Below, piece after piece: positions 35,329 to 43,100 of a stretch of DNA of 64,000 bases. Positions within the stretch are counted from its first letter, which is position 1. Each line of letters starts with the position of its first letter. Below the pieces are notes generated by a model. It was not told where the DNA came from and did no database searches. It saw nothing but the letters and a program-made list of their open reading frames with translations. This DNA comes from Streptomyces sp. Root431 (GTDB lineage Bacteria > Actinomycetota > Actinomycetes > Streptomycetales > Streptomycetaceae), in contig NZ_LMEI01000001.1 of assembly GCF_001426585.1 (NCBI RefSeq), positions 62,944-126,943 of the forward strand, given 5' to 3'. Made by a program: the position numbers and the translations under genes.

Positions 35329-36204
35329 ATGTTCGAACGACGCAGGCCCGGACTGAAGGCGGCGCTCGTCGCCACCGCCGTCGCGGTGGCGACCGCCAAC
35401 GGCGCTGCCTCCGCCGCCGCCGCGCCGGCCGCCGACCCGGCGGTGGCGCCCGCCTTCCACCTGTACGGCGTCCACAAGCAGACCCACGAGCTGTGGGAGT
35501 GGTACCACCGAGGACCGCTCCTCTACACCGACGGGCCCGACATCTCCGGGCCCGACGCGGGCGATCACTCGGATCTCGCCGACCTCATCCCCGCCGACAA
35601 CGAGAACAACGGCGGGCCCAACGACGGCGAGTGGATCCTCTACAAGAACGGCCGGCTGGAGTTCGACACCTTCCTCGACGGCCAGTTGGGGTCGGCGAAG
35701 ACCGTCGGCCGGGGCTGGGACATCTACCGCACGGTCCTCTCGCCCGGCACTCTGGGCGGAGCCAAGGAGGCCGACCTGATCGGCCTCGACAGGGCCGGCG
35801 TGCTGTGGAGCTACCTGGGTTACCCGGACGGCCGCCTCACCACCCGCGCGCGGGTCGGCGGCGGCTGGGGCCAGTACACCGAGCTGGCCGGCCAGGGCGA
35901 TCTGACCGGTGACGGCAAGCCCGACATCACCGCTCGCGACAACGCCGGCGTCCTCTGGCTCTACAAGGGCACGGGCGACTACAAGGCGCCGTTCGCGGGC
36001 CGTACGAAGATCGGCGGCGGGTGGAACGTCTACGACCGGCTGCTGTCCATCGGCGACAGCGACGCCGACGGCAAGGTGGACCTGCTGGCCCGGAAGAAGA
36101 CGGGCGAGCTGCTCCGGTACTCGGGCACGGGTAACGCGGCGCGGCCGTTCACGGCGCCGGTGCAGATCGAGGACAACCGCATGAAGGAGTACAACCTCCT
36201 CTAA
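35329..36204 (+). CDS. Secreted FG-GAP/VCBS-repeat protein
   Basis: A 291-residue exported protein. Signal peptide MFERRRPGLKAALVATAVAV to about ASAAAA, then beta-propeller FG-GAP repeats with calcium-loop motifs (DLTGDGKPDITARDNAGVLW, DSDADGKVDLLARKKTGELL). Ligand unknown; proteins of this kind bind carbohydrate or protein partners outside the cell. Its TAA stop is exactly the target-site duplication of the adjoining IS element, so the coding sequence was left intact. Confidence 0.88.
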   Translation: MFERRRPGLKAALVATAVAVATANGAASAAAAPAADPAVAPAFHLYGVHKQTHELWEWYHRGPLLYTDGPDISGPDAGDHSDLADLIPADNENNGGPNDGEWILYKNGRLEFDTFLDGQLGSAKTVGRGWDIYRTVLSPGTLGGAKEADLIGLDRAGVLWSYLGYPDGRLTTRARVGGGWGQYTELAGQGDLTGDGKPDITARDNAGVLWLYKGTGDYKAPFAGRTKIGGGWNVYDRLLSIGDSDADGKVDLLARKKTGELLRYSGTGNAARPFTAPVQIEDNRMKEYNLL

Positions 36205-36221
36205 GAACTCCTAACGGAATG
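36205..36221. repeat. IS left inverted repeat
   Basis: GAACTCCTAACGGAATG, directly after the TAA stop/target duplication. Confidence 0.85.
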
Positions 36222-36310
36222 AAGGCTGGACAATGTGGTGGCGGCGGAGGGGCTGAGTCTCGCACCATGGCCGTGACGGTTGACGAGTGCGGCATCGCAG
36301 AGGTTGTGTA

Positions 36311-36763
36311 GTGGATCTGATCCATCTCTCAGACGGCATCAACAGCTTCCGGGTTCGAGTGCTGGGCCGTCGCATGCCGGGGGTACTTCCGCTGCACGAC
36401 CTTCTTGATGCAGAGGTCCTCATCGAGAGTGGTTTCGGGAACGGGCGCCTGGAGCTAACCCTGCTTCCTGACGACTTGGACGGATGGGCCCAGGGCCTGG
36501 ACATGCTTGCTGCTGGTCAGGACATCTGCTGGATCGACGACAACCGCAGCCCTGAGATCCGTGTCCTGGCGCTTGATGAAGAGCAGGAGACGCCAGCCGT
36601 GAGGATTGAAGACATCTCTGGCTCTGGTGCGTCCATGTTCCTGCCGATCTGCCTTGAGGAGGGATGGATCGACGACCAGCGCAGGCTGCTGCAGCAGGTA
36701 CGGCGAGAGTGGCCGCGCGAGGTCCAGAAGACTTCATCCATGGCCTACGAGTGGCGCCGCTGA
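36311..36763 (+). CDS. DUF5959-family protein, passenger of the IS
   Basis: A 150-residue soluble protein of the actinobacterial DUF5959 family (VDLIHLSDGINSFRVRVLGR, LDAEVLIESGFGNGRLEL). Function unknown. The start is GTG at 36311 with AGAGG seven bases upstream. The stop of a short upstream frame overlaps it as TAGTG, possibly the tail of a gene captured with it. Base composition is less GC-rich than the chromosome. It lies between the IS inverted repeats and its 3' end overlaps the convergent transposase by 19 bp. Confidence 0.75.
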   Translation: MDLIHLSDGINSFRVRVLGRRMPGVLPLHDLLDAEVLIESGFGNGRLELTLLPDDLDGWAQGLDMLAAGQDICWIDDNRSPEIRVLALDEEQETPAVRIEDISGSGASMFLPICLEEGWIDDQRRLLQQVRREWPREVQKTSSMAYEWRR

Positions 36764-37571
36764 ACGGCAGCAAGTCGACGCCAGCAGATCAGCGCACATC
36801 CGAGGGTGAGGAAGGCTTCGTGGATGTCGTCGCGGATCTCCCAGCGGATCCGCAGGCGGCGGAACCAATGCAGGTGGGCGAACGCGCGCTCGACAACCCA
36901 GCGTTGGGTGCCCAGGCCGGAGCCGTGCTCCGTGCCGCGGCGGGCGATGAGCGGTTTCACACCGAGATCCCAGACCAGGCGGCGGTACTTGTCGTGGTCG
37001 TAACCGCGGTCGGCCAGCACGACGTCCGGGCGGCGCCGAGGCCGACCGCGCTTGCCCCGCACCGGCGGCACGGCTTGCAGGAGCGGGATCAGCTGGGTGA
37101 CGTCGTTGCGGTTGCCGCCGGTCAAGGTGGCGGCGAGCGGGATGCCGGTGGCATCGGTGATCAGGTGGTGCTTGCTGCCCGTCCTGCCCCGGTCGACAGG
37201 ACTTCGTCCCGTCTTCGATCCCCCTTTAACGCCCGGATGTGAGAGCCGTCCACAGCCGCCCGGGAGAAGTCCAGGGCGTTCGCGCCGCGGAGCTTGGCCA
37301 GGAGGACCTCGTGCAATCGGGGCCACACGCCGGCCTCCGTCCACTCGGCCAGTCGGCGCCAGCAGGTCATGCCCGAGCCGAAGCCGAGTTCCTGCGGCAG
37401 GTGTTCCCAGCCGATCCCGGTGTTCAGGACGAACAGGATGCCCTGGAACACCAGCCGGTCCGGATGCCGCTTGCGTCCCGGATGCCGGGCTCGGCGCTCG
37501 ACCTTCGGCAGCAGTGGCTCGATCACCGCCCACAGCTCGTCGTCGACATCCCACGGCTTCCGCCGAGCCAC
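36745..37571 (-). CDS. IS5-family transposase, two frames joined by -1 frameshift
   Basis: Frame A (37571 down to 37161) encodes the DUF4096-type N-terminus VARRKPWDVDDELWAVIEPLL and the first catalytic Asp region AAVDGSHIRALKG. Frame B carries GSKHHLITDATGIPL, DVVLADRGYD (second Asp) and the RRGTEHGSGLGTQRWVVERA region (Glu) to the end. At 37221-37227 the minus strand reads A AAG GGG in the zero frame, an ideal -1 slippery heptamer. The joined product is about 275 residues, the usual IS5 size. The element looks competent. Confidence 0.85.
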
Positions 37572-37621
37572 CCCGCACCCCCAGATCAACGGCCCCGGAG
37601 TGATCCAACCACCTCGAAGAT

Positions 37622-37638
37622 CATTTCGTTAGGAGTTC
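37622..37638. repeat. IS right inverted repeat
   Basis: CATTTCGTTAGGAGTTC, followed by the second TAA copy. Confidence 0.85.
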
Positions 37639-37670
37639 TAAGGCCCAGGAGGCCCAGGAGGCCTGGCGGG

Positions 37671-37689
37671 CCGGGGCCCGAAGCCCCGG
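37671..37689. terminator. Hairpin downstream of FKBP gene
   Basis: CCGGGGC / GCCCCGG with a five-base loop, 21 bases past the FKBP stop. Before the IS inserted it also lay directly after the FG-GAP gene and probably terminated both. Confidence 0.6.
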
Positions 37690-37709
37690 ACCCGACCCGG
37701 TCCGGACGA

Positions 37710-38036
37710 CTAGCCGATCTTGATGAGCTCGACGTCGAAGATCAGCGTCGCCTTCGGCGGGATGGCGCCCGGGACGCCCCGGTCGCCGTAGCCGAAGTCG
37801 GAGGTGATGGTCAGCGTGGCACGCTCGCCCAGGGACATCTCGGGGACGCCCTCGTCCCAGCCCTGGATGAGCTGGCCGATGCCGATCTGGCAGACGAACG
37901 GCTCGTTCCGGTCACGGGACGAGTCGAACTTCTGCCCGTTCTCCAGCGTGCCGGTGTAGTGCATCGTCACGGTGTCCCCGGGCTTGGGAAAGTTCTTCCC
38001 GTCTCCGGCCTTGATGACCTCACGCGTGACACCCAT
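37710..38036 (-). CDS. FKBP-type peptidyl-prolyl cis-trans isomerase
   Basis: A 108-residue single-domain FKBP that isomerises Xaa-Pro bonds. Conserved features are [37 protein letters not shown] (active-site Trp), [14 protein letters not shown] and [14 protein letters not shown]. No signal peptide, so cytoplasmic. Confidence 0.96.
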   Translation of the reverse strand: MGVTREVIKAGDGKNFPKPGDTVTMHYTGTLENGQKFDSSRDRNEPFVCQIGIGQLIQGWDEGVPEMSLGERATLTITSDFGYGDRGVPGAIPPKATLIFDVELIKIG

Positions 38037-38114
38037 GGGGTTCCTCTTCTCGATAGGGAGCGGTGATACGTACCCATCGACGATACGTCGCCCGGGCCGG
38101 TCACCTGCGACGAT

Positions 38115-39107
38115 CTACTTCTCCCAGGCCGCCGCGCCGCGCAGGAGGTGGTGGTCGGATTGCCCCGACGTGCAGGGCAGGGCGTCTCCCTGCACGGTCT
38201 TGAACCACTCGTAGCTCAGGAAGACGTAGTCGATCTTGCCGGTCTCGGTGGTGTGGTCCGAGCAGGCCGGGCTGGCCGTCTCCTCACCGCTGCGGCAGCG
38301 GGCCGCTTCCTGGGGGCAGTCGGTGCCCTGGAACTCCGCCTTGTCGTTCTCGTCGACCTCCTGGAACCGGCCGGCGGAACCCGTCCCGTGGTTGTAGAGC
38401 GCGTTCATGTCGGCGTGCTCGGGCACCTGGTTGAAGTCCCCCGCGAGCACCACGGCCTCGCCGTCCTGCCGGGCCGCCTCGGCGAGCTCCGCGACCTTCG
38501 GGATCTGGAGGGCCGTGGTCGCGTCGTGGAAGTCGATGTGGGTGTTGCAGGCCCGGGCCACCCGGCCGTCCAGCTTCGTCTGGGCGCACAGGAGGATGCG
38601 GTCCTCCGTCGGGGCGGTCGGCACCTCGGGGAGGAACGTGACGGTCCGCGTCCCCGCGACGACGGAGCCCTGCCCCTTCGAGAAGATCGCGAGCCCGAAA
38701 CGACGGTCGGCCGCGTCCCATTGGCCGCATCCGGAGGCGGACGACAGCGACGCGCCCCACACGGTGTCGTAGCTGTCCTCGCCGGCACGCTGCGGCGCGA
38801 GCGCGTCGCGGATCAGCTTCCACTGCCCGTAGCAGAGCTCCTGGAGCATGACCAGGTCGGAGTCCCAGGTGTCGACCTCCGCGACCAGCCCGGACACCCA
38901 CGCGGCCCTGGCCGCGGCCACCTCCGCCTCCGTGCCCGCCCCCACATCGAGGGGACAGCTCGCCCCGCACACGTTGTACGAGATGAAGCGCACCGGCTTC
39001 GCGGTCTCCGGGGTGACCTCGTCCGCCTGGGCGGGACCCGTCCCGGCAGTGAGGAGCAGGCCTATCGAGAAGAGCGCGGCGAGCAGCGCTCTGAACGACG
39101 CGCGCAT
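38115..39107 (-). CDS. Secreted endonuclease/exonuclease/phosphatase-family protein
   Basis: A 330-residue exported hydrolase of the DNase I-like fold. Signal peptide ending PAQADE. Active-site motifs: FISYNVCG, MLQELCYGQW (metal Glu), ACNTHIDFHDATT, VVLAGDFNQVPEH (Asp/Asn), KIDYVFLS and SGQSDHHLLRG (terminal His). Several paired cysteines suit an extracellular protein. The ATG at 39107 is favoured by AAAGGA eight bases upstream over the in-frame GTG at 39113. The substrate (nucleic acid or phospholipid) is unclear. Confidence 0.9.
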   Translation of the reverse strand: MRASFRALLAALFSIGLLLTAGTGPAQADEVTPETAKPVRFISYNVCGASCPLDVGAGTEAEVAAARAAWVSGLVAEVDTWDSDLVMLQELCYGQWKLIRDALAPQRAGEDSYDTVWGASLSSASGCGQWDAADRRFGLAIFSKGQGSVVAGTRTVTFLPEVPTAPTEDRILLCAQTKLDGRVARACNTHIDFHDATTALQIPKVAELAEAARQDGEAVVLAGDFNQVPEHADMNALYNHGTGSAGRFQEVDENDKAEFQGTDCPQEAARCRSGEETASPACSDHTTETGKIDYVFLSYEWFKTVQGDALPCTSGQSDHHLLRGAAAWEK

Positions 39108-39241
39108 GGGCACGTCCTTTCATGATCGGTTACGGACGGCGCATCCTCGCACGGCCGTCCGCGCCCGGGCCCGTTGTCAGTGGGGCCTGTCACGATCCCC
39201 TCAGTAGGCGAGCAGAACGCGAACAGAGGAACGAACACATC

Positions 39242-39649
39242 ATGGGAACCTGGGACATCGGCCCGTTCGACAACGACATGGCCGCCGACTTCTCGTACCG
39301 CGTGGACGAGGCCCCGGCGGAGAAGCGGGCGGAGGTGCTGCGCGCGGCCTTCCGCGAGGTGACCGCGATCGGCGACGACGACTTCCTGGACTCGGACGTC
39401 GCGGTGGAGGCGATCGCCTCGGCCGCGCTGGTCGCCGCGCAGTGCCCGGGCGGGGACCCGGTCACCACCTCGTACGGCCCGAAGCAGCCCCTCCCCGAAC
39501 TCCCGGCGGAGCTCCGCCCGCTGGCCGTCGCCGCCCTCGACCGCGTACTCGGCCCCGACTCGGAGCTCCTGGAGCTGTGGGAGGAGTCGGACGGCGAGGA
39601 GTGGAAGGCGGGCATTCGGAAGCTGCGGGCGGTCCTCGCGCAGATATGA
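39242..39649 (+). CDS. DUF4259 domain protein
   Basis: A 135-residue acidic soluble protein beginning MGTWDIGPFDNDMAADF, the DUF4259 signature, and ending ELWEESDGEEWKAGIRKLRA. Function unknown; the family is common in Streptomyces and is sometimes found near toxin-immunity genes. GAGGA lies about 11 bases before the ATG. Confidence 0.88.
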   Translation: MGTWDIGPFDNDMAADFSYRVDEAPAEKRAEVLRAAFREVTAIGDDDFLDSDVAVEAIASAALVAAQCPGGDPVTTSYGPKQPLPELPAELRPLAVAALDRVLGPDSELLELWEESDGEEWKAGIRKLRAVLAQI

Positions 39650-39652
39650 CGG

Positions 39653-39685
39653 GAAGCCCCGCCGGGGTTCTCCCGGCGGGGCTTC
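39653..39685. terminator. Bidirectional terminator
   Basis: Perfect 14-bp stem GAAGCCCCGCCGGG / CCCGGCGGGGCTTC, loop GTTCT, followed by GGTTT. Between the DUF4259 gene and the convergent putative immunity gene. Confidence 0.85.
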
Positions 39686-39709
39686 GGTTTCATCGAGCCG
39701 TCCAGCGGA

Positions 39710-40132
39710 TCAGGGGCGGCGACCCCGCACGTACACCGCGGTTCCGTGCGTGTGGGGATCCGGTTCCTCGACCTGGAATCCGGCCGAGGCGAGGATCCCG
39801 GTCAGGGCGTCCCGCATGAACGCGTGAACGTTCCGGTGGTGGCGCACGACGGAAGGCGGATCGTCGTAGTCGATCCCCTTCGCAAAGAGTTCGAGGGCGG
39901 GGATCCGCAACTCCGCGTCCGTCTCCCAGTCCACGTACACCCCGCCGTCGGCGACGGGATCCACGTGGACCTCCGCGCCGGGTCCGGCCTGTGGTCCGTC
40001 GTCGAGGTCGCCCCTGCGAGCGGGGAGGCCGGCGCGGGCCAGCTCGCGGCAGACCCTGTCGGCCAGGTCGTTCCACTCGGCGATGACTTCGGGTGCCGCC
40101 CGGGGAGGCAGGTCGAACTCGGGGTCACTCAT
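39710..40132 (-). CDS. Putative immunity protein of the deaminase toxin
   Basis: A 140-residue acidic soluble protein (MSDPEFDLPPRAAPEVIAEW; later VYVDWETDAELRIPALELFA) with no recognised domain. Its ATG lies upstream of the toxin stop, an 8-bp overlap, so it is co-translated with the 1533-residue toxin gene. A small acidic protein encoded directly downstream of a polymorphic toxin is the classic immunity position. Immunity function is inferred from this context, not from homology. Confidence 0.65.
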   Translation of the reverse strand: MSDPEFDLPPRAAPEVIAEWNDLADRVCRELARAGLPARRGDLDDGPQAGPGAEVHVDPVADGGVYVDWETDAELRIPALELFAKGIDYDDPPSVVRHHRNVHAFMRDALTGILASAGFQVEEPDPHTHGTAVYVRGRRP

Positions 40133-43100
40133 GCGCTTCTCGTTCCTCGGCGTGGCCGCCGTCCGTCGCGGAGCGCGCGAGGCGTCCTCCACCGGCCCGC
40201 TTCACGTATTCGGCGAGGAGGCCCTTCGCCTCGCGCGCGAACGAAGGGTGGTACGGGACGGACCAGGTGACGGGCGTGCCCTGCTTGAGGGCGCCCGTCA
40301 GGGCCGAGGCGCAATCCGGACAGGGCTGGCGTTCAGTGTACAGAGCGGTGATCTGGGTGGTCTCGAATCCCTTGCTCTTCAGCTTCTCCAGGAGCATCAC
40401 CTCCGAGTGTCCGCTGAAGCTGCTGTTGGCGATGACGAAGTCACCGGTCTTGGGGTCGTTCCATCCCGGCACCTTCGCGACGGCGACGTTGTGGTCGGCC
40501 CCGAAGTACCCGGACTCCGTCCTGAACTCGTACGCCAGCCGACCCATTTCGTCGCTGTTGTAGGCGATCAGGCCCACCGGGCAGCCGTCGACGGGGTTGG
40601 CGGCGGCCGCCCGTGCGGCGAGCGGCACCCGGCCCCTGGTGCAGGTCTTGACGACTCCGTCGAGCCCCTTGATCCCGATGCTGTAGATGACTTCGTCGCT
40701 CAGGCCGACGGCGCGCAGGGCCTTGTAGGCGTCGGCGAAGGCGATGCCCGTCCTCGCGGCGGCGTCCACCGCCAGGACGGCGTCCGCGATGGGCCTGAGG
40801 ATCTTGCCCGCGAAGAGGGTGACGACGTCCACGGCAGCCCAGGCGCAACCGCCCCAGCTTCCGTTCTCACCGCCGGGCGCGATCTTCTGGGCGCACCTGA
40901 TCCAGCTGCCGAAGAGGATGTCGATCGGGTCGATGTTCGCCTGGTACTCGGCGATCGTGATGGTGTGCGTGAGCTCTTGGGAGAGTTCCTTGGTCGGGTA
41001 CTCGCCCAGGTACTTGGTCGCGTCGGCCGGGCACGTGGCCTTCGAGGGGTTCAGCTCCGGCGCGGAACACAGGTACAGGTCGAGGTACGCCTTGTACGTG
41101 ATCTTCGCCGTGATCGTGCAGTTGCCCGTGTAGAAGAGCTTGTCGATCCAGCCGTCGCAGCCCTCCGTCTTGCGGATCGTCTTCGGTTCACCGATGTTCT
41201 CGATGCGGTCGACGACGTAGAACATGTTGCCGATGGAGCCGCCGAGTTCGTCGACGACGGTTCCGGTGCCGATCTGCTGCGCCTTCGCGGCCTTCTCGGC
41301 CCTGTCGGCCGCTTCCTGGGCCTCCTTGGCGTATGCGGCGGCGTCCTTGGCGGCCTGTTCCGCTTCGGTGGCGGCGGTGGCGGCGCGGTCGGCGGCGGCG
41401 CGGGCGTCCTTGGCCGACTGCTCGGCCGCGGCGGCTGCCTCGCGGGCGGCCGTGGCGTCGAGGGCGGCCTGGTCCGCGGAGTCGCGGGCCTGCTTGGCGT
41501 AGCCTTCGGCGCGACCGGCGGCCTTGTCGGCGGCGGCGGCGTCCTCGGCGGCCTTGCGGTCGTACTCGACGGTGCGGGCCAGGGACTGCGCGGCCTTCGC
41601 GGCGGCCGTGGCGGCATCGGCCGCGTAGCCGAGGGCCTCCTTGGAGTAGCCGCGGGCGGTCGCCGCGTGTCCGGCGGCGTTGGCGGCGTACTGGTAGGCG
41701 ATCTTCGCGTCGCCGGCCGCCTGGTCGGCGATGCTCTTGGCGGCCACGGCCTCCGACTGCGCGTTCTTCGCGTGGGCGTCGGCGACGGCCTTCTGCTGGT
41801 CGGCGATCGTCTTGGACGCCTGCCCGGTCAGCACGACCAGGCCGGCGGCCGAGTCGGTGGCGGCGTAGGGCGAGCCGAGCTGGATCGCGTCGTTGGCGGG
41901 CTTGGCGACCTGTACGGCGGCCTTGCCCGCGTCCACGGCGGCCTGAGCGGTGACGTACGCGAAGCCCGCCGCCTTCACGGAGGCGGCGAGGGCCTTGGCG
42001 GCCTCCTTGCTCGCCGCGTCCGCTTCGGCCTTGGCGGTCTTGGCGAGCCGCTCGGCCTCCTCCGCGAGCCTGACGGCGGTCTTGGCCTCTTCGGCGGCGT
42101 GCGCGGAGGCCGCGATGGCATCGGCGGCGGCACTGGTCGCGGTCCGCACCGCGGCGTCGGCCTTCAGCTTGGCGGCCTGGGCGGCGTCCGCGTTCGCGCG
42201 GGACCGCTTGGCGGCCGCCTCGGCGCGGGTGGCAGCGGCGTCGGCCGCGGCTGCCGCCTCGGTCGCGGCGTCCGCCGCGGTACGGGCCCGGCCCGCGGCG
42301 GCCTCGGCGTCGTTCGCGTGCCGGTTCGCCGCGTCTGCGGCGACACGGGCGGCGTCGGCGGCCGTGCCGGCGTCCAGGGACCGTGCGTAGGCGTCCTTGG
42401 CATCGGCCTTGGCGCGGGCGGCCTCGGCCTTCTGCTCGGCGTCCCAGGCGTCGTCCCGCTTGGCCTTGGCGTCGTCGCGCGCCTTGACCGCGTCGTTCTT
42501 CCGCGCGACGGCTGTGGCCTCGGCGGCTTCGGCGTTCTCCTTGGCCTGCTGGGCGTTGGCCGCTTCGGTCTGCGCGGTCTGCTTGTGCCGGGCCGCCTCG
42601 CCCTGCTTGGCGGCGGCGGTGTCCTTCTCCGCCTTCGCCTTGGCCTCCTCGGCCTCGGCCGCGAGGCGCTTGGCGTGCGCATCGGAGGCGGCCGCCTTGG
42701 CGTCGCCCTCGGCCTTCAGGGCCAAGGCGAGCTTGGCCTCCGCCGTCTCCTTGTCCTTCTTGGCGTTGTCGCGGTGCAGCTTGGCTCCGTCGGCGGCGGC
42801 CTTCGCCTGCAACTCGGCGATGTGCGCGGCTTCCTTGCGGAACTCGGCGTTGACCTGCGCGGTCTGCGCGAGGGCGCGCTGCGTGATGGTCGCGCTGTCG
42901 GCGGCGGCGGCCCGGGTGGCGGCCTCGGCGGTCTCACCGGCCTTGACCATGGCTGTCAGCGCGGCGACGGCACCCTTGGTGACCTGCGCCTTCTGCTGGC
43001 CGACCAGGAGACCACGGCCCCGCGGGGCGCCGGCGGCGTCCGCGATCCCGTAGGCCGCCTGCACGGCCGCGTCGGAGGAGACGACCGACTTCTTGGCGTT

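Larger units (their letters stand above)
36205..37638. mobile_element. IS5-family insertion element with passenger gene
   Basis: A 1434-bp element bounded by inverted repeats GAACTCCTAACGGAATG (36205-36221) and CATTTCGTTAGGAGTTC (37622-37638), 16 of 17 matching, and flanked by a 3-bp TAA duplication (36202-36204 and 37639-37641). TNA duplications are known for the IS1031-like group of IS5. It contains a frameshifted transposase on the minus strand and a convergent DUF5959 gene on the plus strand that would be a passenger. No second copy of the inverted repeat is seen next to the transposase stop. Confidence 0.85.
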
